Of a DNA stretch of 12,815 bases, positions 1 through 5,830 are shown one piece after another. The translations under genes were made by a program, and so were the position numbers. The number at the start of each line of letters is the position of its first letter. Within the stretch, counting starts at the first letter, position 1. The DNA comes from Bordetella parapertussis (GTDB lineage: Bacteria; Pseudomonadota; Gammaproteobacteria; Burkholderiales; Burkholderiaceae_C), in assembly GCA_945873925.1 (NCBI GenBank), contig CAMCES010000048.1:1-12815 (forward strand), written 5' to 3'. The notes beneath the pieces are model-generated. The model searched no databases and was not told the DNA's origin. It saw nothing but the letters and a program-made list of their open reading frames with translations.

Positions 1-168
1 TACCACAATGACATACCCCAACTTCTGTATGCGCCGCAGGTCTTGCTCGCGCAGTGTCGTCGTTCCGGCTATGTCGGCGAACAGTTTGGCTGTCTCACAC
101 GCAGGGTAGATTTTGTCTGCCCCATACACCGACCGCACCATCACAACAATTTTTTTATCTTCCATCAT
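1..168 (-). CDS. Unrecognised small element protein (3' end outside window)
   Basis: Open frame running off the left edge, at least 56 codons. The visible N-terminus reads MMEDKKIVVMVRSVYGADKI and continues to a hydrophobic VIVV at the edge, suggesting a short alpha/beta domain. There are two consecutive ATG codons, at 168 and 165. The first forms an ATGA overlap with the stop of the 28-aa gene upstream. A GGAGGG ribosome site at 173-178 sits 4-5 bases before the first ATG and 7-8 before the second, so either may be used. It is the last visible gene of a translationally coupled chain. I do not recognise the family. The reading frame, the ribosome site and the overlap make a real gene likely, but its function is unknown. 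Confidence 0.7.
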   Translation of the reverse strand, partial: MMEDKKIVVMVRSVYGADKIYPACETAKLFADIAGTTTLREQDLRRIQKLGYVIVV

Positions 169-251
169 CCAGCCCTCCAAAACAATAAGTCCAAATACAT
201 AACAACCATTGCTATTGCAACGACAAGACTAAAAATAAAATCCTGAATCAT
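165..251 (-). CDS. 28-aa putative single-pass membrane peptide
   Basis: Very short frame, ATG at 251 to TGA at 165, with sequence starting MIQDFIFSLVVAIAMVVMYL and ending in FWRAG. About 20 consecutive residues are hydrophobic, enough for one membrane span, with a single Lys/Arg near the C-terminus. Three things support it despite its size: a GGGAGGG ribosome site about 7 bases before the ATG, an ATGA overlap (248-251) with the stop of the 92-aa gene, and a second ATGA overlap (165-168) with the next gene. Short membrane peptides in phages and mobile elements can be holins, toxins or membrane anchors. Nothing here chooses between these, so no function is assigned. Confidence 0.6.
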   Translation of the reverse strand: MIQDFIFSLVVAIAMVVMYLDLLFWRAG

Positions 252-526
252 TCTCTGCCCTCCCATGATTGTTCTTCCACCCACTTGAGGTAGTCGGCAT
301 CCTCTTCAAACTCCTCGGGCTTGTCCCGTCTGTGCCTGCCCTCCTCGGGTATCTCAAGCAAACGTAACACTTCAACCAGACTAGCGTGGGCATTGTCCAA
401 CTCACCCAACTGTGCGCCCGTGGTCTTCCCTTTGTAGCGGGCTTGTTCACGCTTCATGTACTCGCGTATCTCGTACTCGGTCACCCGCAGTAGCTCGATT
501 GCATTTAAGTAGTCGCCTTCAGTCAT
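248..526 (-). CDS. Unrecognised 92-aa acidic helical protein
   Basis: ATG at 526 to TGA at 248. The start overlaps the stop of the preceding 102-aa gene as ATGA (523-526), and an AAGGAG ribosome site lies 7 bases upstream. The protein looks helical throughout: the N-terminal half carries ELLRVTEYEIREYMKREQAR, and the C-terminal third is strongly acidic, with EEGRHRRDKPEEFEEDADYL ahead of a Trp-containing tail. There are no cysteines, no signal peptide and no membrane segment. I do not recognise the family. Its place in a coupled chain of small genes beside an integrase suggests an accessory or regulatory protein of a prophage-like element. Confidence 0.75.
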   Translation of the reverse strand: MTEGDYLNAIELLRVTEYEIREYMKREQARYKGKTTGAQLGELDNAHASLVEVLRLLEIPEEGRHRRDKPEEFEEDADYLKWVEEQSWEGRE

Positions 527-831
527 GCTTGTTCTCCTTGTTGTGGGTTTCCTTGGTCGTACATGTTGAACTCACCTCTGTGCCAAGGGCGCGGTGAATT
601 GCTGACTCCTTGGTAGGGATATTTATTGCGCAGGGTTGTGACTGCGTTGCTCAGTGGTTTGGTTATGCCTAGCAACAAAGCCCTTGCTTCCACAATCTGC
701 TTTGGTGTTGCATTGGGGTTTATGAACAGCGCCATTGCGTGGGCTTCCATCTCGGCTTTGTTGCGCACCATCTTCACAAAAGACTGTCTTGCTTGTCCCA
801 TCTTTGAGGTTTGGTTGGCTTGGTTATTCAT
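523..831 (-). CDS. Unrecognised 102-aa protein with helical centre
   Basis: The start is placed at ATG 831, not at the longer upstream frame, because an AAGGAG ribosome site ends 8 bases before it and the ATG forms an ATGA overlap (828-831) with the stop of the 75-aa gene. The N-terminus is polar and Asn/Gln-rich (MNNQANQTSKMGQARQSF). The middle, about residues 15-65, is predicted helical with MVRNKAEMEAHAMALF and QIVEARALLLGI. The last 35 residues are rich in Pro, Gly, Asn and Gln and probably disordered. No known domain is recognised. It is a soluble protein of unknown role in the element operon. Confidence 0.75.
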   Translation of the reverse strand: MNNQANQTSKMGQARQSFVKMVRNKAEMEAHAMALFINPNATPKQIVEARALLLGITKPLSNAVTTLRNKYPYQGVSNSPRPWHRGEFNMYDQGNPQQGEQA

Positions 832-1055
832 ACTCGGTTCTCCTTGGGGTTGGTTTGTTTGAGGGTTGTCGGTGCGGACGTATTGGTAACGAACTGATAC
901 GCACCCTTGGTGTATTCCTGCACAACTGTCCACTTCTTTCTTTCCTTGGTCGCTTCGTGGTCGCGAGCTAACTCACACAGTCGGCAAAACACTTGGTAGC
1001 GGGAGACGTGAACATCATCTCCGCAGTCACTACATAACTTCCAATCTAAATCCAT
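828..1055 (-). CDS. 75-aa putative zinc-ribbon protein
   Basis: ATG at 1055, preceded by AAAGGA at a good distance, ending in an ATGA overlap with the next gene. The N-terminal part has two CxxC knuckles, C8-S-D-C11 and C24-R-L-C27, separated by 12 residues, the spacing of a small zinc-binding ribbon. The rest is a basic Lys/Arg-rich helix (DHEATKERKKWTVVQ) and a polar tail. Such proteins often bind nucleic acid or stabilise a protein contact, but the family cannot be named from sequence alone. It has its own copy of the repeated leader at 1053-1137. Confidence 0.75.
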   Translation of the reverse strand: MDLDWKLCSDCGDDVHVSRYQVFCRLCELARDHEATKERKKWTVVQEYTKGAYQFVTNTSAPTTLKQTNPKENRV

Positions 1056-1137
1056 AACATTCCTTTCTGATCTATAAATAACACACTAACACACAAAATG
1101 ATTTATAACTAACACACTGACACACAAAAACATATAA
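1053..1137 (-). repeat. Repeated leader, copy C (internally duplicated)
   Basis: Leader of the 75-aa gene. It keeps the CATAACATTCC/CTTTCT ribosome-site part in slightly altered form. It carries the TAACACACTRACACACAAAA motif twice in a row, the second time identical to copy A over 28 nt (1107-1134). Confidence 0.8.
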
Positions 1138-1138
1138 C

Positions 1139-1345
1139 TCAGCACCTAGAACCGATCAACCACAAACGACTCTGCAATACGTTGTCGAACTCAACAATAG
1201 TCAGCCCGTAATACTCGTCGTCTACATCCTTGAATTCCCTCTCCCCTGTGATATCGAAATCAGGGTCGGTGGTGTTTGTGCATAGGTATGCACTGTGTTG
1301 GGCATCATTCCATCCCCACTTGGTATCAACGTCACGCAGTTTCAT
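1139..1345 (-). CDS. Unrecognised 68-aa acidic protein
   Basis: ATG at 1345, with AAAGGGA about 7 bases before the start inside the repeated leader. The protein is acidic and rich in Asp, with clusters such as DPDFDITGEREFKDVDDEYY, and ends in LWLIGSRC. No signal peptide, no membrane segment and no recognised domain. Small Asp-rich proteins on mobile elements sometimes mimic DNA or inhibit host proteins, but that is speculation without a homologue. Support comes from the ribosome site, the leader shared with the neighbouring 50-aa gene, and the operon position. Confidence 0.65.
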   Translation of the reverse strand: MKLRDVDTKWGWNDAQHSAYLCTNTTDPDFDITGEREFKDVDDEYYGLTIVEFDNVLQSRLWLIGSRC

Positions 1346-1396
1346 AACATTCCCTTTCTAAAGAACAACTAACACACAACTAACACAAAACAAACT
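1343..1396 (-). repeat. Repeated leader, copy B
   Basis: Leader of the 68-aa gene, filling the gap between it and the 50-aa gene. The first 35 bases are identical to copy A; beyond that it diverges into a related AC-rich stretch. Confidence 0.85.
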
Positions 1397-1400
1397 TAAC

Positions 1401-1553
1401 TTACCTCTGCGCCCAATAGTGCTTGTGCTTGCTTGCCTCGGCTTTGGTGCAAAACAAATCACGCATGGTTTCCCACTCCCCCCCACACACTTGGCGCTGA
1501 ACTGTCCAAAACGCACCAAACTGCACAACACGGGTTTTCATCAACAAACGCAT
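1401..1553 (-). CDS. 50-aa small protein, first gene of the element operon
   Basis: Frame from ATG 1553 to TAA 1401. It starts MRLLMKTRVVQFGAFWTVQR and continues through CGGEWETMRDLFCTKAEA to the end HKHYWAQR. It is basic and aromatic-rich, with two cysteines. It is too short to stand out by length. The evidence is its leader: the 35 bases from the ATG upstream (1551-1585) are identical to those upstream of the 68-aa gene, including the AAAGGGA ribosome site. It is the first frame downstream of the promoter at 1645-1673. An internal ATG (codon 5) is possible but has no ribosome site of its own. Function unknown. Confidence 0.6.
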   Translation of the reverse strand: MRLLMKTRVVQFGAFWTVQRQVCGGEWETMRDLFCTKAEASKHKHYWAQR

Positions 1554-1607
1554 AACATTCCCTTTCTAAAGAACAACTAACACACTGACACACAAAAACA
1601 TAACACA
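1551..1607 (-). repeat. Repeated leader, copy A
   Basis: 5' untranslated leader of the 50-aa gene. Bases 1551-1585 match 1343-1377 exactly (35 nt), and bases 1575-1602 match 1107-1134 exactly (28 nt). On the coding strand it is GT-rich, then carries the AAAGGGA ribosome site and the ATG. It lies about 40-90 bases downstream of the promoter. Confidence 0.85.
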
Positions 1608-1644
1608 CTCTTCTTCACTTCCTTACTTCCGTCTTACAGACTAC

Positions 1645-1673
1645 AGTATACCACAATGTTACATATAAGTCAA
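1645..1673 (-). promoter_or_regulatory. Sigma-70 type promoter of the element operon
   Basis: Read on the minus strand, TTGACT (1668-1673) and TATACT (1645-1650) are separated by exactly 17 bases, so each hexamer differs from consensus at one position. It faces the seven small genes, with a leader of roughly 85 bases before the first ATG at 1553. A GTAACA/TGTTAC motif (1657-1662) lies inside the spacer, where a bound protein would block RNA polymerase. This suggests repression by the factor that reads the other copies of that motif upstream. Confidence 0.75.
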
Positions 1674-1696
1674 GTGTTTGGGGTCTTGTGGTTGTC

Positions 1697-1777
1697 TGCA
1701 TGGGGGTTGGAATTGATAAATACGTCAAATGTTTGGGTGCATGGGGGTTGGAATTGATAAACACATCAAGTGTTGGG
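1697..1777. repeat. 41-bp tandem repeat, two copies
   Basis: Two adjoining copies (1697-1737 and 1738-1777) share TGCATGGGGGTTGGAATTGA followed by TAAAYACRTCAARTGTTTGGG with a few substitutions and one missing base. A partial third copy of the TCAAGTGTTTGGG end is at 1670-1682 and supplies the -35 box of the promoter. The copies could be operator sites or duplicated -35 regions. No coding role is apparent. Confidence 0.8.
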
Positions 1778-1802
1778 TCTCGGGTTGGGTCTCGGGTTGG
1801 GT
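1772..1802. repeat. 12-bp tandem repeat
   Basis: The unit GTTGGGTCTCGG occurs at 1772-1783 and 1784-1795, with a partial third copy at 1796-1802. It directly follows the 41-bp repeats. Confidence 0.8.
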
Positions 1803-1845
1803 GCGCAGTGTTATATATTGGGGCGGGGGGTGGTGAATGTTATGT

Positions 1846-2299
1846 TGTTACATTGTTATGCGGGAGGGTTAGCGTTTTTTGTGTGTTATATTTTTTGTGT
1901 GTTATGTTATATTGTTATGTTATTGAAAACGTAACGTAACATGAAAAAGTGAGTAACGGCGGGGCTTAGAAGGCTAATGTTATATTGTTATATATTTATA
2001 TATATAGGGGGGGTCGGTAGGATTTTGTCTATAAATTGCGTGGTACAAATTGCTCACGCTGTCCATTGCGTTTTCCCGTTCGCTCTAATTATCCGCGTAA
2101 CATTGTAACAATATAACATTTCAAAAAAAAACCGAATGAAATCAAGGGCTTACAGCGTTTTGGGTCAAAATAAAACGTAACATGCTTTTGTAACACGTAA
2201 CATATGCTAGGCCCGCCCGGAGAACTGGTAAAATGTTAACAATGTAAACATTTAAAAAACACTGATTTTACATTGTCATTAGTGTAACATTGTAACATT
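1846..2299. promoter_or_regulatory. Cluster of GTAACA motifs in AT-rich non-coding DNA
   Basis: Exact GTAACA or TGTTAC occurs at 1846, 1936, 2097, 2105, 2177, 2190, 2197, 2284 and 2292, plus one in the promoter spacer at 1657. Several pairs are spaced 7-8 bases apart (2097/2105, 2190/2197, 2284/2292) as GTAACATT direct repeats. Near matches (TAACATT, GTTATATT) fill the gaps, and an almost pure A/T stretch lies at 1981-2006. The layout suits iterons of a replication origin or arrays of operator sites. The binding protein is not in the window. Confidence 0.55.
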
Positions 2300-2643
2300 A
2301 CACCGACCAACAAAACCCTTGCGGTTACTATTACTATGCTGCGTGTCTGGCGGCTACTGGAAACTTGGAATTTGATATTGCGTCTTGAAACTGCTCTCAG
2401 TCGATCGCCCAAAATACTCTCCTTTGCGGCAATCAAAAATTCAACTTAGACCGGCTTCGCCGACAACTCCACCGACCACAAGTGCGTGTACCTCTAAAGC
2501 ATTGGCAACGTTTGTGTCCACTGACTATGCCGACCTCACTGAGATTCAAGCCTTATTCAAACAATCTTGTCGCGGCCTCATCGAGCAAGTCATGTAACTG
2601 TAGCACATGCAAGAACGGAAAAACGAGAAGGAACATTGACTAA
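2300..2643. other. Non-coding stretch between repeat cluster and integrase stop
   Basis: About 340 bases with no frame I can support. A frame on the plus strand ending at 2597 (C-terminal VSTDYADLTEIQALFKQSCR) begins only at a TTG with no ribosome site. No clear hairpin with a T-run follows the integrase stop, so its terminator is not identified. Confidence 0.4.
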
Positions 2644-3627
2644 TTAACCAAGCTTGCGAGCTAAGTTTTCGGCGCTTGGATGGTAATAACGCTTCAACAT
2701 CGAAAGGCTCTTGTGACCAGTAACGGCGGACAGTTCAATCAAGTTAGGCAGCTTTTCAGCCATCGTGGAAATTGCAGTGTGGCGCAAGTCGTGAAAATGG
2801 AAGTTCGCAAGTCCAGCTCTTTTAACCGCCCGTTTGAATGCGGCATCGAGAGTAAAGTACTTTACTGGGAAAACTTCGCCAGATATATTTTGTGGGAGTG
2901 ACCTCAAAAGTTCAACTGCCGCCGTTGATAGTGGCACGATGCGAGGGGACCCATTTTTAGTGTCAGGTAATAGCGCGGTCTGGCGAACAAGGTCGATGTT
3001 TTCCCATCTAAGTGTAAGCAGCTCGCCTCGGCGCATCGCCGTCTCAAGTGCCAGAACAACGACAGGCTTTGTCCAAATATTTTGTCTGCCTCTAGGCTCA
3101 AGGGCTTTGAGTAGTTTTGACTTCTCATGGTCTGATAGCTTGCGTGTCCGGCCCGCGGGTGAGGTTGGTTTGCGGACATTTTGTACTGGGTTGGGTGTGT
3201 TGATGCCCCACTCTCGGCGAGCATGATTGATGATGGAAGACAGGTATGCCAGCTCTCGTATCACTGTGCCGTTGCTGACTTGCTTAAGACGTTCATCGCG
3301 GTATGCAGCAATCCGACTCGCGTTTAAGTTTGTCAAACTCCAGCTAGCTATTGCCTTTCTTGCAATTGCTTGCAATCTTATGGTGTCCTCTTTTGCTGAC
3401 TTCATAGTCGGCGTAACTTCTTGGACATACCGCAGAATTATTTCTTTCAACGTAGTTTGCTGAGTTTTAATGCAGTCGGCGAACTGGCCTTTGTCCATCT
3501 CAGACTCAACAGTCCTTGCCCAACGTTCCGCATCGAGCTTAGTTATGAAGCTATCTGTAATCTCGGGGTATCCTTTTCTCCTAACGCGTGCTTGCCATCT
3601 GTTGCCGTGAAATCTAAACGAAGCCAT
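2644..3627 (-). CDS. Tyrosine site-specific recombinase (phage-type integrase)
   Basis: A 327-aa integrase that would insert and excise the neighbouring element by strand exchange between attachment sites. The N-terminal ~50 residues (ASFRFHGNRWQARVRRKGYP) form a small arm-DNA-binding domain, residues ~55-145 a helical core-binding domain, and ~165-327 the catalytic domain. The catalytic set is complete: R199 (ETAMRRGELL), K224 (DTKNG), H279 and R282 (HDLRHTA), H305 (GHKS) and nucleophile Y314 (KRYYHP). ATG 3627 is chosen because AAGGA lies 7 bases upstream. A TTG 33 bases earlier is in frame but lies in TGGGACA repeats and lacks a ribosome site. Base composition is lower in GC than the chromosomal genes. 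It sits just beyond the 3' end of moaC and reads into the element. It looks functional, and the family call is firm. Confidence 0.95.
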   Translation of the reverse strand: MASFRFHGNRWQARVRRKGYPEITDSFITKLDAERWARTVESEMDKGQFADCIKTQQTTLKEIILRYVQEVTPTMKSAKEDTIRLQAIARKAIASWSLTNLNASRIAAYRDERLKQVSNGTVIRELAYLSSIINHARREWGINTPNPVQNVRKPTSPAGRTRKLSDHEKSKLLKALEPRGRQNIWTKPVVVLALETAMRRGELLTLRWENIDLVRQTALLPDTKNGSPRIVPLSTAAVELLRSLPQNISGEVFPVKYFTLDAAFKRAVKRAGLANFHFHDLRHTAISTMAEKLPNLIELSAVTGHKSLSMLKRYYHPSAENLARKLG

Positions 3628-3641
3628 GTGTATTCCTTCAT

Positions 3642-3659
3642 TGGGACAGGAATGGGACA
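3642..3659. repeat. TGGGACA direct repeats at integrase 5' end
   Basis: Two TGGGACA copies (3642-3648 and 3653-3659) with an 11-base period, directly upstream of the integrase ribosome site. This position suits integrase arm sites or an operator for the integrase. No function is shown by the sequence alone. Confidence 0.5.
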
Positions 3660-3702
3660 AACTCTAGTTTTTAACTTCTCAGCCTCTTTCATTTGTTAGC
3701 GC

Positions 3703-4179
3703 TTACTCTTCCGCCACAAAACTTCCGCTCTTTCCGCCATGCTTTTCGAGCAGCTTGACACCATTGATGGTCATGCCTCGGTCCACGGCTTTGCACATGT
3801 CGTAGATGGTGAGCAAGGCCACCTGCACCGCCGCCAGCGCTTCCATCTCCACCCCAGTTTGACCGTGGGTTTCGACGGTGGCGGTACAAGTCACGCGGGC
3901 GGGTTCATGGCCTGTTTCAAAGTCAAGCGCCACACGGGTCAAGGCCAACGGGTGGCACAAGGGAATCAGGTCGCTGGTTTTCTTGGCGGCTTGGATGCCT
4001 GCGATGCGGGCAATGCCAATCACATCGCCTTTCTTGGCGGTGCCGCTTTCGATCAACGCCAAGGTGGCGGGCAGCATCTGAATTTCACCGGTGGCCACCG
4101 CGATGCGGTGGGTGGTGGTTTTCGGGCCGACGTCCACCATGTGGGCTTGGCCTTGGGCATCAAAATGGGTCAGTGACAT
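3703..4179 (-). CDS. moaC: Cyclic pyranopterin monophosphate synthase MoaC
   Basis: Cytoplasmic enzyme of molybdenum cofactor synthesis; after MoaA makes the 3',8-cyclo-GTP intermediate, MoaC converts it to cyclic pyranopterin monophosphate. At 158 aa it is full length (the E. coli protein is 161). Known active-site residues are all present, shifted by one from E. coli numbering: K50, H76 in LCHPL, E111 and E113 in GVEMEAL, D127 and K130 in YDMCKAVDRG. The C-terminus KSGSFVAEE is normal, so insertion of the nearby element did not damage it. It is divergent from the M48 protease gene across 103 bases. No strong ribosome site is seen before ATG 4179. The start is chosen by family length. No other moa genes are in the window. 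Confidence 0.97.
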   Translation of the reverse strand: MSLTHFDAQGQAHMVDVGPKTTTHRIAVATGEIQMLPATLALIESGTAKKGDVIGIARIAGIQAAKKTSDLIPLCHPLALTRVALDFETGHEPARVTCTATVETHGQTGVEMEALAAVQVALLTIYDMCKAVDRGMTINGVKLLEKHGGKSGSFVAEE

Positions 4180-4282
4180 GGTCTGTACAGCGTTTCAAAA
4201 AAAGGAATGACCCTCTGGCTGTGTCTCGCGGCCCTAGGGGTAACATCTCTCCCCCATCATACGTTCCTCAAGCGCTCACCCC
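4180..4282. promoter_or_regulatory. Divergent intergenic region moaC / M48 protease
   Basis: This 103-bp gap must contain the start signals for both divergent genes. It holds an A-run at about 4197-4204 and a G-run/C-run pair around 4237-4255 (GGGG then CCCCC, loop about 11) that could pair weakly. No convincing -35/-10 pair is seen on either strand. Confidence 0.35.
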
Positions 4283-5824
4283 ATGTTCCCTGTCGCCTGT
4301 TTGCGCCCCCTGGTTGTGGCCCTGGCCATGGCATGCAGCATGCAGAGCTTGGGTCTGCAGGCGCAGTCCAACCCGCAGCGCTTGCCCAACATCGGTGACG
4401 GCAACGGCATGAGCCTGGCGCAAGAGCGCCGCTTGGGCGAATCCATCATGCGCCAGTTGGTCACCGACGCGGACTACATGGACGACCCGGTGTTGATCGC
4501 CTATTTGCAAGACATTTGGCTCTCGCTCAGAGACGCGGCCAAGCAAATAGGCCATTTGCAGCCCGAAGTGGACGAAGCCTTTACCTGGGAATTGCTGCTG
4601 GTGCGCGACAAAAGCGTCAACGCATTTGCGCTGCCAGGCGGCTACATGGGTGTCCACTTGGGGTTGATTGCGGTGGTCTCCAACCGCGACGAACTCGCCT
4701 CGGTCATGGGCCACGAGTTGAGCCATGTCACCCAGCGCCACATCGCCCGCATGCAAGACCAGCAAGGCAAGCAAACCCCGTGGTTGGTGGGCGCCATGAT
4801 CCTGGGCGTGCTGGCGGCCAGCCGCAGCCCGGATGCCGCCAACGCCTTGATCATGGGTGGCACCGCAGGTGTGGCCCAAGGCCAGCTCAATTTCTCGCGC
4901 GACATGGAGCGCGAAGCCGACCGCCTGGGCTTTAATGTCATGACCCAAGCTGGCTTTGCCCAGCAGGGCATGGTGGGCATGTTCGAAAAACTGGGCATGG
5001 CCTCTCGCTTGAACGACAGCGGAGGCTACCCATATTTGCGCAGTCACCCGCTCACCAGCGAACGCATAGGTGACATGCAAGCTCGCATGGGCTTGCAAGC
5101 TGCTGCGCCAGTGGCCACCACCTTGGTGCACCAGATGATGGCGGCGCGTGCACGGTTTTTGATGGCGCGTGGTGTCGACGATCTGCAAGTGCTCAGCTTG
5201 GCGCTCGAGCGCGACTGGTCCGCAGACATGCCCTTGAGCCGACAAGTGGGCTTGCTGTATGCAGGGTCCATGGCCTATGCCCAGCAAGGCCAAGCCGCCA
5301 AAGCCAGAGAAGCGATCACCCGATTGCTTGATTTGACCCGTGTTGACCCCGATGGCTTGCGTGCCGCGCAATGGTTGGCCGCAGACACCGAGCGTCGTTT
5401 GGGCAACCCCCAAGGCTGTGTGCAGGCATTGAATGCCTATCCCACAGACCGGCCGCGGGTGGTGTTGCTCGCACAGTGCCAGTTGGGGCTGCAGCAATCG
5501 GCTGCGGCCAAAGCTGCCCGCGACATGCTGCAACTATGGTTGGCCGAGCACTCGCGCGACAGCATGGTGTGGGAACTGGCTGCGCAGGCGCTGCAGCAAA
5601 GCAATGAGCCTTTGCGCGCCTTGCGGTTTGATGCCGAGGCGCGGGCGGTGCGTTGGGACGAGTCGGGCGCGATTGACCGCCTGCGTGCCGCGCAAGCCCT
5701 GTCCAAAAGCCTGGCCAACCAAGGCCAGCTCGACCGCGCTGGCAACCTCGAATCCTCGATCATCGATGCGCGCTTGCGCGCCCTCGAATCGGTGCGGCGT
5801 GAACTGCTGCGCCCCTCAAACTGA
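4283..5824 (+). CDS. BepA-like periplasmic M48 zinc metalloprotease with C-terminal repeats
   Basis: A 513-aa secreted protease of the BepA/YfgC type, which in E. coli helps assemble or degrade outer-membrane proteins such as LptD. A signal peptide covers about residues 1-27 (hydrophobic VVALAMACSM, probable cleavage after LQA). The M48 domain follows: zinc motif H144-E-L-S-H148, third ligand E209 in the E-x3-D motif with D213, and H255 in SHPLTSERIGD, which corresponds to the regulatory histidine of BepA (H246). Residues ~275-510 are Ala/Leu/Gln-rich helices typical of TPR repeats. A hydrophobic loop at ~167-200 (LVGAMILGVLAA) matches the membrane-proximal loop of the family. No clear ribosome site precedes ATG 4283. 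The next gene starts 6 bases after the stop, so the two are probably cotranscribed. Confidence 0.93.
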   Translation: MFPVACLRPLVVALAMACSMQSLGLQAQSNPQRLPNIGDGNGMSLAQERRLGESIMRQLVTDADYMDDPVLIAYLQDIWLSLRDAAKQIGHLQPEVDEAFTWELLLVRDKSVNAFALPGGYMGVHLGLIAVVSNRDELASVMGHELSHVTQRHIARMQDQQGKQTPWLVGAMILGVLAASRSPDAANALIMGGTAGVAQGQLNFSRDMEREADRLGFNVMTQAGFAQQGMVGMFEKLGMASRLNDSGGYPYLRSHPLTSERIGDMQARMGLQAAAPVATTLVHQMMAARARFLMARGVDDLQVLSLALERDWSADMPLSRQVGLLYAGSMAYAQQGQAAKAREAITRLLDLTRVDPDGLRAAQWLAADTERRLGNPQGCVQALNAYPTDRPRVVLLAQCQLGLQQSAAAKAARDMLQLWLAEHSRDSMVWELAAQALQQSNEPLRALRFDAEARAVRWDESGAIDRLRAAQALSKSLANQGQLDRAGNLESSIIDARLRALESVRRELLRPSN

Positions 5825-5830
5825 CACCCC

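Noticed and set aside
1688..1939. Plus-strand open frame across the tandem repeats
   Set aside because: Its codons are made of the 41-bp and 12-bp repeats and GT-rich DNA. The Gly/Val/Cys-rich product looks random, and no ribosome site is present.
2236..2436. Minus-strand open frame through the GTAACA cluster
   Set aside because: Covers the motif repeats, lacks a ribosome site and gives no recognisable sequence.
2385..2597. Plus-strand open frame of 70 codons downstream of the repeat cluster
   Set aside because: Starts only at a TTG without a ribosome site. The C-terminal part looks somewhat protein-like and could be a remnant, but there is not enough to call a pseudogene.
4240..4246. GTAACAT between moaC and the protease gene, identical to the element motif
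   Set aside because: A single isolated copy in chromosomal DNA is expected by chance and lacks the paired arrangement seen in the element.
4268..5533. Long minus-strand open frame of about 420 codons opposite the M48 protease gene
   Set aside because: It is the antisense of a well-supported protease with HExxH and signal peptide. Its translation is rich in His, Gln and Gly with no domain, a usual by-product of high-GC codon bias.
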